Below, piece after piece: positions 54,670 to 63,712 of a DNA stretch of 64,000 bases (position 1 is its first letter; each line of letters starts with the position of its first letter). The stretch covers positions 22,517 to 86,516 of the forward strand of contig JASJDJ010000006.1 in NCBI GenBank assembly GCA_030065635.1. Direction: 5' to 3'. The notes under the pieces were generated by a model, which saw only the letters and a list, made by a program, of their open reading frames with translations, searched no databases and was not told the DNA's origin. A program made the position numbers and the translations under genes. The stretch comes from Xenococcaceae cyanobacterium MO_188.B32 (GTDB lineage Bacteria > Cyanobacteriota > Cyanobacteriia > Cyanobacteriales > Xenococcaceae).

Positions 54670-55440
54670 ATGATTACTTTACGAGAAAAACTTGAAGAAA
54701 TACAGCTAGATCGACCTCAAAATATTCCCTGGATAGTTAAATTACTAAAAAGTCCTCGCAGTTTGTTGGCTTTGCCTGGTAATATCTCTTCGGAAAATTA
54801 CGATTGTATTTGTGTACTTCTAAATAGAAATAAAACCAGAGAAGACCGAGCTTTTGTAGCGGGATTTTGTATGGGCAACGATCCTAAAACGACCTTAGTT
54901 CATATTGGTATATTTAATTTTTTTTCTCGACATTTATATCCTCGCGATTACCGATTAAATCAGTCTGATTTTTTCTTTTTTGATTTAGGTTTTGCCTACG
55001 GAAAAAGTTTATCCATTCAGTTGAATCTGATTGATTTTTCTAAATACAAAGATATTTCCCTGTCAATTTTAAGAAGAGAATTCGGGATTAAAATCGATGA
55101 TTTACATGGAATAGCTGATTATGAAACAGAATATCAGCAAAAATCCTTCCCGTTTTACTCTCAATATGTAGCTAAAAATCAATCGCTTAAACGAAAGGAA
55201 AAGAAAATTTTTTATATAACAACTTTAAAAATTTCTAGTAGTGTCTGTGGTTTATTAGGGGGAACTACTTTAGCATTAAATACACCTATTAGTGGTTATG
55301 GGTTTATTTTTTTAGCTTGTAGTTCGAGTCAAATGCTAATTGCTTCTATTCTAGACCGAGATAAACTTTTAATGTGTTACTCAGCTACTATTTTCTTTTG
55401 TGTAGATTTACTCGGAATTTATCGTTGGATATTTAATTAA
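54670..55440 (+). CDS. Hypothetical membrane protein conserved in cyanobacteria
   Basis: The 256-residue protein has a soluble N-terminal part with CICVLLNRNKTREDRAFVAG and FFFFDLGFAYGKSLSI, then two membrane segments at the C-terminus (SSVCGLLGGTTLALNTPISG; YSATIFFCVDLLGIYRWIF). The first part is faintly like COQ4-type helical proteins, without their metal motif. No firm family. It is followed 95 bp later by two large membrane proteins on the same strand. Confidence 0.6.
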   Translation: MITLREKLEEIQLDRPQNIPWIVKLLKSPRSLLALPGNISSENYDCICVLLNRNKTREDRAFVAGFCMGNDPKTTLVHIGIFNFFSRHLYPRDYRLNQSDFFFFDLGFAYGKSLSIQLNLIDFSKYKDISLSILRREFGIKIDDLHGIADYETEYQQKSFPFYSQYVAKNQSLKRKEKKIFYITTLKISSSVCGLLGGTTLALNTPISGYGFIFLACSSSQMLIASILDRDKLLMCYSATIFFCVDLLGIYRWIFN

Positions 55441-55535
55441 CAAATAATAAATAATAATTTTAAATTTAGGTTTGATAATTCTGAGAGAATAAACTTGGGA
55501 TGTTTAAAAATTAAGCGGTCGCTCGCGTTATATTA

Positions 55536-57221
55536 TTGAATCAAGTGAATTCTTTTTTTCGGTCAAAGTATAATTTTTGGTTTACTCTTAGTATCATAGC
55601 TGCAATATTATTTAGTCTTAGCGGTTTAAAATTAGCTTTTCAGTCTCCTTACATTATTCAAGATGATGCCAGACAACATATTTTCTGGATGCAGCAGTTT
55701 AACGACCACGATTTATTTCCTGGTGATTTAATTGCCGATTATTTTCAATCCGTCGCACCGTGGGGATTTACTAATTTATATAAACCGATCGCTGGTTTGG
55801 GAATAGATGTAATTTCTTTTAATAAATTTACTCCTTTATTAATTGGTGTTGCTACTACAATTTATTGTTTTCTCGTGTGCCTGGAAATTTTTCCCATACC
55901 CTTTGCTGGCTTTGTAAGTAGTTTATTGCTCAATCAAAATCTATGGATGTTAGACGATCTATCCTCTGGGACACCAAGAGCATTTATTTATCCCTTATTT
56001 TTGGCATTTATTTATTATTTATTAAAGAACAATACTCCGTTGTGTATCTTGTCAATTATTTTGCAAGGGTTATTTTATCCTCAAACCGTCTTGATATCGG
56101 GAGCAGTTCTCATCCTCAGATTGTTAAGCGATCGCCAGAATATAAAGATCTATTTATTAGGATTACTAACAGCAGCAAGTATTTTATTAATCTATGCTGC
56201 CAAAACTTCAGAGTTTGGGGACATAGTCACCTTAGAACAAGCGCAGTCCCTACCTGAATTTATGCCAGGAGGAAGAAGTGCTTTTTTCGCCGATAACTTC
56301 CGAGAATTTTGGTTATTAGGGAGAAGAAGTGGTTTTTTCCCCATTGAATGGCAATATAGTTTGATGTGTGCCTATGGCGTTAGTTTATTTTGGCTCAAAA
56401 GATATCCTCATCGTTTTCCTCTAGTCAAGAAGATAGATAAAAAAGTAATAATTTTGCTACAAATATTCAGTGCGGGATTATTGCTCTATTGTTTGGCACA
56501 TCTATTCTTATTTAGATTGCACCTCCCTAGTCGCTATAGTCAGCATATATTAAGAATAATTATTGCTCTAGTCGATGGAATAGCGATCGCCGTTCTTTTT
56601 AATTCTCTTACTAGCTGGATCGAGCGTCAGTTTTCTTATTACCGCAAGTTATTTAAATCTTTTGGTTTAATAATTTTACTTAGTTTACTGTTGTATCCCA
56701 CCTATGCAGTACAAGCATACCCTCATAGATTGGGTTACGTCGAGCCAGAAACGGTAGAACTATATCAGTTTTTAGAGCAACAACCCAAAGACTCCCTGAT
56801 TGCCACCTTGGGTAGAGAAGCAGACTTTATTCCTACGTTAGCCAAGCGGTCGGTACTTGTAGCGGAAGAATATGCGATTCCTTACCATTGGGGATACTAT
56901 CAGCAGATCGATCGAAGAATTCGAGATTTAATCACAGCACAATACAGTACAGACTTCGATACCGTCCGACAGTTTATTCAAAAATATCAGCTCGATTTTT
57001 GGCTAATAAGTACAAATGCCTTCACGATCGATTATCTTAAAAATAATCTTTGGTTAAGGCAATTTCAACCAGAAACGTTTAATGCTATAGAAATGATTAG
57101 CAAAAAACCGAAACCAATACTAGCCCGATTAAATAATCGCTGTCAAATTTTTACCGAACAAAATTTAGTAGCGATCGAAGCTGATTGTCTTACTTCTTTA
57201 GCAGACATTAAATCAGATTAG
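55536..57221 (+). CDS. Polytopic membrane protein, glycosyltransferase-like (GT-C fold)
   Basis: A 561-residue protein with about ten membrane segments and a C-terminal soluble part from about residue 395. The first external loop contains the acidic IIQDDARQHIFWMQQF motif, placed as in GT-C transferases that use lipid-linked sugars. The start is TTG at 55536; no better start is visible. The next gene begins 3 bp after its stop, so the two are coupled. Substrate unknown. Confidence 0.7.
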   Translation: MNQVNSFFRSKYNFWFTLSIIAAILFSLSGLKLAFQSPYIIQDDARQHIFWMQQFNDHDLFPGDLIADYFQSVAPWGFTNLYKPIAGLGIDVISFNKFTPLLIGVATTIYCFLVCLEIFPIPFAGFVSSLLLNQNLWMLDDLSSGTPRAFIYPLFLAFIYYLLKNNTPLCILSIILQGLFYPQTVLISGAVLILRLLSDRQNIKIYLLGLLTAASILLIYAAKTSEFGDIVTLEQAQSLPEFMPGGRSAFFADNFREFWLLGRRSGFFPIEWQYSLMCAYGVSLFWLKRYPHRFPLVKKIDKKVIILLQIFSAGLLLYCLAHLFLFRLHLPSRYSQHILRIIIALVDGIAIAVLFNSLTSWIERQFSYYRKLFKSFGLIILLSLLLYPTYAVQAYPHRLGYVEPETVELYQFLEQQPKDSLIATLGREADFIPTLAKRSVLVAEEYAIPYHWGYYQQIDRRIRDLITAQYSTDFDTVRQFIQKYQLDFWLISTNAFTIDYLKNNLWLRQFQPETFNAIEMISKKPKPILARLNNRCQIFTEQNLVAIEADCLTSLADIKSD

Positions 57222-57224
57222 AGA

Positions 57225-59117
57225 ATGAGTTATAAATTCACTATCAAAAAAAAGTATTACGCTGATATTTTAATCCTTGTTCTCACTCTCGGTATCATGA
57301 TTTTTGGTATTGGAGCCTATGGTTTGTATGAACCCCACGAAGGTCATTTTGCCATGGTAGGACGAGAGATGTTATTGAGAGGAGATTGGATTACACCCCA
57401 TCTAAATGGCGATCGCTATCTTAATAAACCACCTCTTCTATACTGGCTCATTGCTTTATCTACGAGTATATTTGGCGTAACAGAGTTTGCTGCCAGATTA
57501 CCCCTAGCTTTAGCTGGTTGGATAGGAATAATTATAGTCTGGCAATGGACGAGAGAATTATGGGGTATTAGAGCTAGTCGTATAGCTGCCTTAATGTTAT
57601 CTGTAAGCTTGGGTTGGTTTATTTTTACCCATCAATTATTGATAGATATTCTTTTATCCACCCTAATTTTGGCTAGTAGTTATTTTCTCTGGCAATTACG
57701 ATGGAAACCCAAGTCTTGTACCTATTTTTATAGTTTATATGTATCTTTAAGTTTATGCATTCTGACCAAAGGATTGATTGGTATTGTTTTGCCTTTATTA
57801 AATTGTCTGGTGCTCTCGATTATTAAGCAAGATGAAAAAATCTGGAGACAAATTAAACTCGGTCGAGGAATAATTGTTATTTTGGCGATAGTTGCTCCTT
57901 GGTTTATCGCTGTAGATACCGCCAATCCTGGCTTTCTTTCCTATTTTATTGTTAACGAACATATTAAACGCTTTTTCGATTTTCGTTTTCCCCCCGACTA
58001 CGAAGTTTCTAAAATTAGTGCTTTAGGTTTTGTATTCATTACCTTGGTTTGGTGTTTACCTTGGAGCTTGTTTTTACCGCAGATAATCTTCTCAACCAGA
58101 CAATACTGGAAAAGAATTAAAAGTAAACGCCGTCAGGATGGGATATTATTAATCGCGATCGCTTCATTAACTCCTATTATCTTTTTTCTACCCCTATCTT
58201 CTCGTCTAGTTTATTACAGTCTTCCTGCTATTCCTTTTTATATTATTCTTTGCGCTGGTTGGTATTCTCGTACCTATCTTTATTCTTCACCAACGAGTTT
58301 TTCGATACTGGGTTCTATTTTTATTGTTATCGGCTTACATTTACTCAGTACAATGCTCTTTCTACCCGATTTAGTTAATTCCTTAACTGAGATTGATAAC
58401 AAAATCGATTTGAGTAAGCCCATTATTATTCTTGCTCTTATTTTAGGAGGAGGATTGTTATGGGCGGGGATAGCTATAGGGCGAGATAAGCTGAAATTAT
58501 CTTTGACCGCTTTATGGTCGAGTTTTGCCGTTACCTGTATGACCATTGCCCTTGGTTTTAATATCTATCAATATGCTCGCTCCAGTAAAATCATGGTTAA
58601 AACTATTGATAGTTGTCTTGGCGTAGATGCCCTCTGGATCTTTGAAGGTTCGCGAGAAATTGGGGCAGCAGGAGTAATGAGTTATTATCTCAATCAAGAA
58701 AAACACTATTCTCGGTCTACTGTATTTTTTCCCTCAGTCAAACAGAAAACTTTACCTTTAGGTTGGGCGCGGGGAAAAAAAGATACTATATATCGAACAG
58801 TTTTAGTATTAGCCGACGGGGGTAAAAACCGCATTCCTCCTCAGTTTCCCGGTTCGCCTCTATCCTATCTAATTACCAAGAAACAATTAGCAGCTTACTG
58901 GCATAGCGATCGCCCGGTTGTTTTTGTTACCGACTTTTTGAGACAAGAAGACGACCCCTTAGATCCACCAGACTTCAATTTACCCCGTAATGCCGGCGCA
59001 CCTTTACTGTTGATCGCCAAAAGAAAAGTTTACGGTAACTCCGCAGCATTAACTAAATGCTATGACCGTAGTCTAAGCAGAATTAATAATAAGTTAATAC
59101 AAAGAAAGACTTTTTGA
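57225..59117 (+). CDS. ArnT-like glycosyltransferase, family 39 (PMT-type)
   Basis: The 630-residue membrane protein has about eleven membrane segments and the ArnT-type first loop GLYEPHEGHFAMVGREMLLR with the key acidic pair, followed by LNGDRYLNKPPLLYWL. Relatives transfer sugars from undecaprenyl phosphate to lipid or protein acceptors in the periplasm. Three bases separate it from the preceding gene, suggesting a two-enzyme unit. It lies far from the exosortase locus, so no link to that can be claimed. The sugar is not known. Confidence 0.88.
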   Translation: MSYKFTIKKKYYADILILVLTLGIMIFGIGAYGLYEPHEGHFAMVGREMLLRGDWITPHLNGDRYLNKPPLLYWLIALSTSIFGVTEFAARLPLALAGWIGIIIVWQWTRELWGIRASRIAALMLSVSLGWFIFTHQLLIDILLSTLILASSYFLWQLRWKPKSCTYFYSLYVSLSLCILTKGLIGIVLPLLNCLVLSIIKQDEKIWRQIKLGRGIIVILAIVAPWFIAVDTANPGFLSYFIVNEHIKRFFDFRFPPDYEVSKISALGFVFITLVWCLPWSLFLPQIIFSTRQYWKRIKSKRRQDGILLIAIASLTPIIFFLPLSSRLVYYSLPAIPFYIILCAGWYSRTYLYSSPTSFSILGSIFIVIGLHLLSTMLFLPDLVNSLTEIDNKIDLSKPIIILALILGGGLLWAGIAIGRDKLKLSLTALWSSFAVTCMTIALGFNIYQYARSSKIMVKTIDSCLGVDALWIFEGSREIGAAGVMSYYLNQEKHYSRSTVFFPSVKQKTLPLGWARGKKDTIYRTVLVLADGGKNRIPPQFPGSPLSYLITKKQLAAYWHSDRPVVFVTDFLRQEDDPLDPPDFNLPRNAGAPLLLIAKRKVYGNSAALTKCYDRSLSRINNKLIQRKTF

Positions 59118-59160
59118 TAAAATCTTAGAGAAACGTTAAAAAATATTACAATATTAATAA

Positions 59161-60147
59161 ATGAACTTATTAATAGTAGGAGCTACAGGTACTCTGGGCA
59201 GACAAGTAGCTCGTCAGGCATTAGATCGAGGCTACAAAGTGCGTTGTTTGGTACGCAGTCCCAAAAAAGCAGGGTTTTTAAAAGAGTGGGGCGCAGAGTT
59301 AATTAAAGGCGACCTTTGCGACAAAGAAACTTTACCACCAGCCCTAGAGGGAATCGAAGCAGTTATTGATGCAGCTACAACTAGAATTACCGACACTCTT
59401 AGAATTAAAGAAGTAGATTGGCAGGGAAAAGTAAATTTGATTCAAGCAGTTAAAGCTGCTGGCATTAAGAGATATATTTTTTTCTCGATCGTTAATGCAG
59501 AGCAATATCCCGAAGTGCCTCTAATGGATATTAAACGCTGCACAGAACTATTTTTAGAAGAATCTGGCTTAGATTATACTGTTTTGCGCCTTTGTGGTTT
59601 CATGCAAGGATTAATCGGACAATACGCCATCCCCATTTTAGATAATCAAGTAGTCTGGGTAACGGGACAAAGTACTCCTGTAGCCTATATGAATACTCAG
59701 GATATCGCTAAATTTGCCATCCGCGCTTTAGAAGTACCAGAAACTGAAAAACAGACTTTCCCTGTTGTCGGAACTCGCGCCTGGGAAGCCTACGAAATTA
59801 TCAATCTTTGCGAAAGATTATCGGGACAAGATGCCAGAATTTCCCGCGCATCTTTAGGATTATTGCGTTTAATGCGCGGTGTTACTCGTTTCTTCAAATG
59901 GGGACAAAATGCAGCAGACCGTTTTGCTTTTGCCGAAGTATTAGCTAGTGGTAAACCGCTGAATGCACCAATGGAGAAAACTTACCAAATCTTTGGTATC
60001 GATCCAGCCGAAACCACCACTCTAGAAGAATATATGCAAGAATACTTCACCCGCATCATGAAGAAGTTAAAAGAAATTGACTACGAGAAAAACAAAAATA
60101 AGAAAAAAAGAAAAAAACCAACCAAACCCTATCGCAATCAGTTTTAA
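59161..60147 (+). CDS. ycf39: Ycf39-like NAD(P)-binding protein
   Basis: Ycf39 is a short-chain dehydrogenase-like protein that helps chlorophyll delivery to newly made photosystem II proteins, acting with small high-light-induced proteins. The 328-residue protein starts with LLIVGATGTLGRQVARQALD (dinucleotide-binding) and contains FFSIVNAEQYPEVPLMDIKR and the atypical active-site region of the family. The C-terminus is Lys-rich. Length matches Ycf39. It is preceded closely by the GT39 gene (43 bp) but is probably separate. Confidence 0.92.
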   Translation: MNLLIVGATGTLGRQVARQALDRGYKVRCLVRSPKKAGFLKEWGAELIKGDLCDKETLPPALEGIEAVIDAATTRITDTLRIKEVDWQGKVNLIQAVKAAGIKRYIFFSIVNAEQYPEVPLMDIKRCTELFLEESGLDYTVLRLCGFMQGLIGQYAIPILDNQVVWVTGQSTPVAYMNTQDIAKFAIRALEVPETEKQTFPVVGTRAWEAYEIINLCERLSGQDARISRASLGLLRLMRGVTRFFKWGQNAADRFAFAEVLASGKPLNAPMEKTYQIFGIDPAETTTLEEYMQEYFTRIMKKLKEIDYEKNKNKKKRKKPTKPYRNQF

Positions 60148-60173
60148 AAATAGCGATTCAATTTAAAGATTTG

Positions 60174-60227
60174 TCCCCTTCTTCAAACCTTGCCTTCTGG
60201 GTGAAAGCTTGTTTTTGAAGAAGGGGA
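60174..60227. repeat. Long-stem hairpin, possible terminator or IS end
   Basis: TCCCCTTCTTCAAA (60174-60187) pairs perfectly with TTTGAAGAAGGGGA (60214-60227). It lies 26 bp downstream of the ycf39 stop, so it may end that transcript, although no T-tract follows. Confidence 0.55.
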
Positions 60228-60470
60228 TTCCTGAAGCAATCAAAAGCAAATAGTTTCGCTTAACATAAGTTTACGAATAGGCTCTGAGGTTACGGCAGTT
60301 AAACTCTTTGATGAAATTTATTTAATTTTTGAAGTTTATTAATTTTTGTAGTGCAAATGACTTCTAAGCAGAATTTTAATGACAAAATCTAAGGTAGCTT
60401 GAGGGTTAACTAGGATTGCTCACAAGTCTGAAAACAAACTTAACTCTCATTAGATAGGGCAATTATAAAT

Positions 60471-60554
60471 ATACTTCGCACGGTCATAACTTGCGGATTT
60501 TTCATCTATATATCACCGTCAAGCAAAAGCTCAGATTGTAGCCGTGCAAAGTAT
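60471..60554. repeat. 84-bp hairpin element
   Basis: ATACTTCGCACGG (60471-60483) and CCGTGCAAAGTAT (60542-60554) pair at 12 of 13 positions. Length is close to the elements at 19718-19797 and 61941-62019. No coding content. A non-autonomous mobile element is possible. Confidence 0.5.
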
Positions 60555-60705
60555 AATTCCAATTCAGGAGACGGCTTTTTTTCTCGCTCTAATGTATCTC
60601 AATAAATTACCGTTAAAAAAGGCGCGCTCGAAACGTTTAATTAAGCCTTTAAAGTCTTTTTCATGATATCTGGTAATTATTTTCTCGATCGCCCTGACTA
60701 AATCA

Positions 60706-61103
60706 TCATTCCCCCACTAATTTCGTTTTCTCTAGCCTAGTCAACGCTGCATTTTCATGACGTATCTGTAATCCCGTATTACCGTACAAAGGATCGAGTA
60801 GAGGATGAGAACCCCAAGATTCTAAATGAGCGATATCGTAAGTAGAAGCCCTGTAATATAAAGTTTTGCCTAATAAACAAAAGGTTTTGCCTAGCTTTGA
60901 CTAAGTTTGCCGATATATTTAATGAGCAACTACGATCCGATCGAAACTATAGTTAGTCTGGGAGCAAACCCGTGAGCGACTGCTGCTAGAAACGAGCCAA
61001 GATATTCAAATCTCCAGAAACGATAGTCAGAGTCTAAATCTCTTAAGTGAGCATTGGTATTGGTATTGACTTGAATTAAATTAATCCCCGCATCCTGACG
61101 GGG
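60706..61103 (-). pseudogene. Decayed gene with WGSHPLLDPLYG motif (family not identified)
   Basis: Two minus-strand fragments in different frames look like one broken gene. The upstream one (61103-60930) reads PRQDAGINLIQVNTNTNAHL and on to LGSFLAAVAHGFAPRLTIVS. The downstream one (60849-60706) reads STYDIAHLESWGSHPLLDPL and ends in LTRLEKTKLVGE and a stop. Between them about 80 bp are scrambled. The WGSHPLLDP phrase recalls PP-loop or asparagine-synthetase-like ATP-dependent enzymes, but this is only a resemblance. The start is missing. Confidence 0.5.
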
Positions 61104-61336
61104 TGACAAGCAATTTATAAGGTAGGCAGGGCAGGCTTTTCAGACGAGCGGCTGCTGAAAAGATAGACCCCATATATAGCGATCGCATAACGAAAAAATC
61201 AGCTTTAGAGGTTTTATACATCAAAATTTTGCTTAAATCTGAGAGAGCGATCGCCAAATCAAAAAACCCTACAACCCTTGTATTTCGTGACCAATTTTTC
61301 TAACTAATTTTAAAATGAGCGAACCGTGAGTAAATA

Positions 61337-61810
61337 TTGATACGAGTAGAAAATTTTAATGCGTCTAAGCTTATGGGCAAACTCTATGGTGCGATGTGGC
61401 CTTTTCGCAAATCTCTTGAGCAGCTCACGGATGAGGAATGGGAGTTGCTCCAACGTCTCTTCACTTACTCCCCCAAACTGAAACAAGCATACATCTTGCG
61501 GGAGGAATTGACAGAGATATTTGAGCGTAACTATACGAGGGCGGGAGCCAAATGCGCTATTCGTGCTTGGTGTAAACGAGTGCGTCAGAGTAAAATCTCT
61601 CAGTTCGATCGCTTTCTGGGGACGATTGAAACCTGGCTCGATCAAATCACTAACTATTTTCTGGAACGACTAACCAGTAGCTTTGTTGAAGGATTTAACA
61701 ACCGAGTTAAGGTGTTAAAGCGACGTTGCTATGGCATTTTTGATGTGGAGCATATATTTCAAAGACTCACACTCGACATTCATGGCTATGAAAGATTTAG
61801 TCTCACCTGA
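61337..61810 (+). pseudogene. ISL3 family transposase, C-terminal part only
   Basis: A 157-residue frame that matches the last third of ISL3-type DDE transposases. The ending FVEGFNNRVKVLKRRCYGIF with the catalytic Glu is diagnostic, and the helical LREELTEIFERNYTRAGAKC region precedes it. The N-terminal zinc finger, DNA-binding and first catalytic residues are absent. The gene runs towards a well-preserved right end (61816-61854). The left part was lost by deletion at about 61340. Confidence 0.8.
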
Positions 61811-61815
61811 ACATA

Positions 61816-61854
61816 CACCATATCTAGTGTTTACCACGGCAATTTCGAAGAGCC
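61816..61854. mobile_element. Right terminal inverted repeat of the ISL3 remnant
   Basis: On the minus strand the end reads GGCTCTTCGAAATTGCCGTG; ISL3 elements characteristically begin with GGCTCTT. It follows the transposase stop by 44 bp at its outer edge. No matching left end was found in the upstream 1.2 kb. Confidence 0.65.
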
Positions 61855-61940
61855 TTCTCAAATAGATGTAGTACTTACAATAGAAATTTTCTGTCCGCGT
61901 ACGCGTACGAGAAGCGCGGGCGACTCAAGGCCTTTTCCCG

Positions 61941-62019
61941 GAAAGAATATACCACCTTTCATAGATGGATCTAGTTACGCAGCATTAGTTTTACCTTTTA
62001 AAAGGTGGTATATTCTTTC
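61941..62019. repeat. 79-bp hairpin element with perfect 19-bp arms
   Basis: GAAAGAATATACCACCTTT (61941-61959) is the exact reverse complement of 62001-62019. The 41-bp interior is non-coding. The perfect arms point to recent origin or selection for the RNA fold; a small MITE is one option. Confidence 0.75.
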
Positions 62020-62066
62020 TTGGAAATCACCCAAGCACTGGAAACAAGTTCCAGTGTCGCGCCCTT

Positions 62067-62100
62067 GACTACCGAAGGTCAGCGACTACCGAAGGTCAGC
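62067..62100. repeat. 17-bp tandem duplication
   Basis: GACTACCGAAGGTCAGC occurs twice in perfect tandem, and a third, degenerate copy (GGATACCGAAAG) follows. Confidence 0.85.
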
Positions 62101-62203
62101 AGGATACCGAAAGTTACTACGAATATATACTGACTGAAGTTTACTTCACGCTTTTCGGGAACCGCTATAATAATCCCCAAACTGTATTACCAAATGAATT
62201 TTG

Positions 62204-63301
62204 ATGAGTAAAAAAGTTTTAGTAATTGGTGGTTGTGGACGTATTGGTAAAAGTGTCGCTTTAGATATTGCCCATCACACAGATGCAGAAGTTACAGTTA
62301 CTTCTAGACAACCACAGAAAAAAATAGAATCTCCTCTCAAGTTTTTGGCTTTAGATTTAGCAGATACAGAAGCATTAGAACGAGCGATCGCGTCTTATAA
62401 TTTAGTAGTTCACTGTGCTGGCCCTTTTCATTTTCGTGATGGTAGAGTTTTAAAGCATTGTATAGAAAAAGGTGTTAATTATCTTGATGTTAGCGATCAT
62501 CGTTCTTTTTATGAGCGAGTAAGCAAGTATCGAAATGAAGCAATAAAATCAGGGGTGACAGCTATTCTTAATACGGGTATTTTTCCTGGTATTTCTAATA
62601 GTATGGTACGTCAAGCCGTAGAACAATTAGATAATCCAAATAAAATTCATTTAAGTTATGTAGTTGGTGGTTCTGGTGGGGCTGGTTTGACTGTAATGCG
62701 GACTACTTTTTTGGGTTTGAGACAACGGTTTACCGCCTGGATTGATGGTCAATGGCAAACAGTTTTACCCTATACAGAAAGAGAGACTATTGAATTTCCC
62801 AATCCTTATGGTAAGACGGGTGTTTACTGGTTTGATGTCCCAGAAACTTATACCTTTGCTGACTCTTTTCCTGTTAAAACAGTAATTACTAAATTTGGTT
62901 CGGTTCCCGACTTATATAATCATCTTACTTGGATTACTGCTCATATTTTTCCTTCAGCTTGGATCGAAAGTGATAAGGGAATTGAATTCTTTTCTCGCGT
63001 TAGTTATATTATGACTTCTGTTACAGATAAATTTAGCGGTATCGGTGTAGCAATGAGGGCAGAAATTAGCGGTAAACATAATAATAAAGAAGCAAAATAT
63101 ATAACCACTATGACTCATAATAATACCGCGATCGCTGCTGGTGCAGGGACGGGTAGTATTGCCGAATTAATCTTAGCAAATAAGTTGAGTAAGCCTGGTA
63201 TTTATCCTGTAGAACAAGCTTTAACTACAGAACTATTTACTCAATGTATGGAAAGTCGTGGTCTTGAAATAAATGGTAATTTTTATTTGCACCCACGATA
63301 G
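62204..63301 (+). CDS. Saccharopine dehydrogenase-like NAD(P)-binding oxidoreductase
   Basis: A 365-residue protein (ATG at 62204; a TTG one codon upstream is less likely). The N-terminal Rossmann motif reads VLVIGGCGRIGKSVALDIA and is followed by VVHCAGPFHFRDGRVLKHCI and GVNYLDVSDHRSFYERV, typical of saccharopine dehydrogenase family members in cyanobacteria. The C-terminal domain is less conserved. Lysine metabolism is not implied; substrate unknown. Flanked by mobile-element debris. Confidence 0.85.
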   Translation: MSKKVLVIGGCGRIGKSVALDIAHHTDAEVTVTSRQPQKKIESPLKFLALDLADTEALERAIASYNLVVHCAGPFHFRDGRVLKHCIEKGVNYLDVSDHRSFYERVSKYRNEAIKSGVTAILNTGIFPGISNSMVRQAVEQLDNPNKIHLSYVVGGSGGAGLTVMRTTFLGLRQRFTAWIDGQWQTVLPYTERETIEFPNPYGKTGVYWFDVPETYTFADSFPVKTVITKFGSVPDLYNHLTWITAHIFPSAWIESDKGIEFFSRVSYIMTSVTDKFSGIGVAMRAEISGKHNNKEAKYITTMTHNNTAIAAGAGTGSIAELILANKLSKPGIYPVEQALTTELFTQCMESRGLEINGNFYLHPR

Positions 63302-63432
63302 CAAGGGTCAGTTTGAAGTTTCGAGGTCATAAGGATGAAGATTTTTTGGCATTTTACCTGTACATTTTACAGATAACAAAGAACTCACGGTTCGCTTAAT
63401 TAAAATATATTGAGAGAAATAAAACTTCTCAA

Positions 63433-63609
63433 GTGTATGCTGGGAAAGAAGTTGAGAGAATAGAGAGAGCAAGATTCTTGAAAGATATCCAGTCCGAACG
63501 AGCAGATGATTTACCTCTAATCATCCATTGGTTAAAACAAATGGAAATTGCCTCAATCATCGATCGAGAATTGCCAGTACCTCACGGAAATCGAAAAGGG
63601 CTCCAATAA
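63433..63609 (+). pseudogene. IS1634-like transposase, N-terminal fragment
   Basis: From GTG at 63433 a 58-codon stretch reads VYAGKEVERIERARFLKDIQ and on through ADDLPLIIHWLKQMEIASII and RELPVPHGNRKGLQ, the usual N-terminal (DUF4277-like) part of IS1634-family transposases. It stops at 63609 where the protein should continue. The sequence after it changes to an unrelated hairpin region, so the gene was cut there. Confidence 0.65.
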
Positions 63610-63645
63610 ACTATGACAAAGTCGGACAGACGCGGAAGGGGGCTT

Positions 63646-63712
63646 TTAGTTAAATTTACTGACTTTTGGTGCATAGGACTTGGGTCTATTTAAGCCCCCT
63701 TCGCGGACCAAA
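63646..63712. repeat. Hairpin resembling an IS200/IS605 right end
   Basis: CGCGGAAGGGGGCTT (63650-63664) pairs with AAGCCCCCTTCGCGG near 63694-63708 with one bulge. The AAGGGGGCTTTTA core resembles the right-end hairpin of the remnant at 5966-6026 (GAAGGGGCTTTTA), which suggests one shared element family. Confidence 0.5.

Larger units (their letters stand above)
60148..61336. other. Spacer of about 1.2 kb with hairpins and gene remains
   Basis: After ycf39 lie a perfect 14-bp-stem inverted repeat (60174-60227), an 84-bp hairpin element (60471-60554) and minus-strand coding debris (60706-61103). No intact gene was found. The AT-rich remainder has no recognisable feature. Confidence 0.5.
61855..62203. 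other. Repeat-rich spacer
   Basis: About 350 bp between the ISL3 remnant and the next gene. It holds a GC-rich HIP-like patch (61892-61924), a 79-bp perfect hairpin (61941-62019) and a 17-bp tandem duplication (62067-62100). No gene. Confidence 0.6.

Noticed and set aside
61310..61645. 111-codon minus-strand frame
   Set aside because: It is the reverse-strand shadow of the ISL3 transposase fragment.
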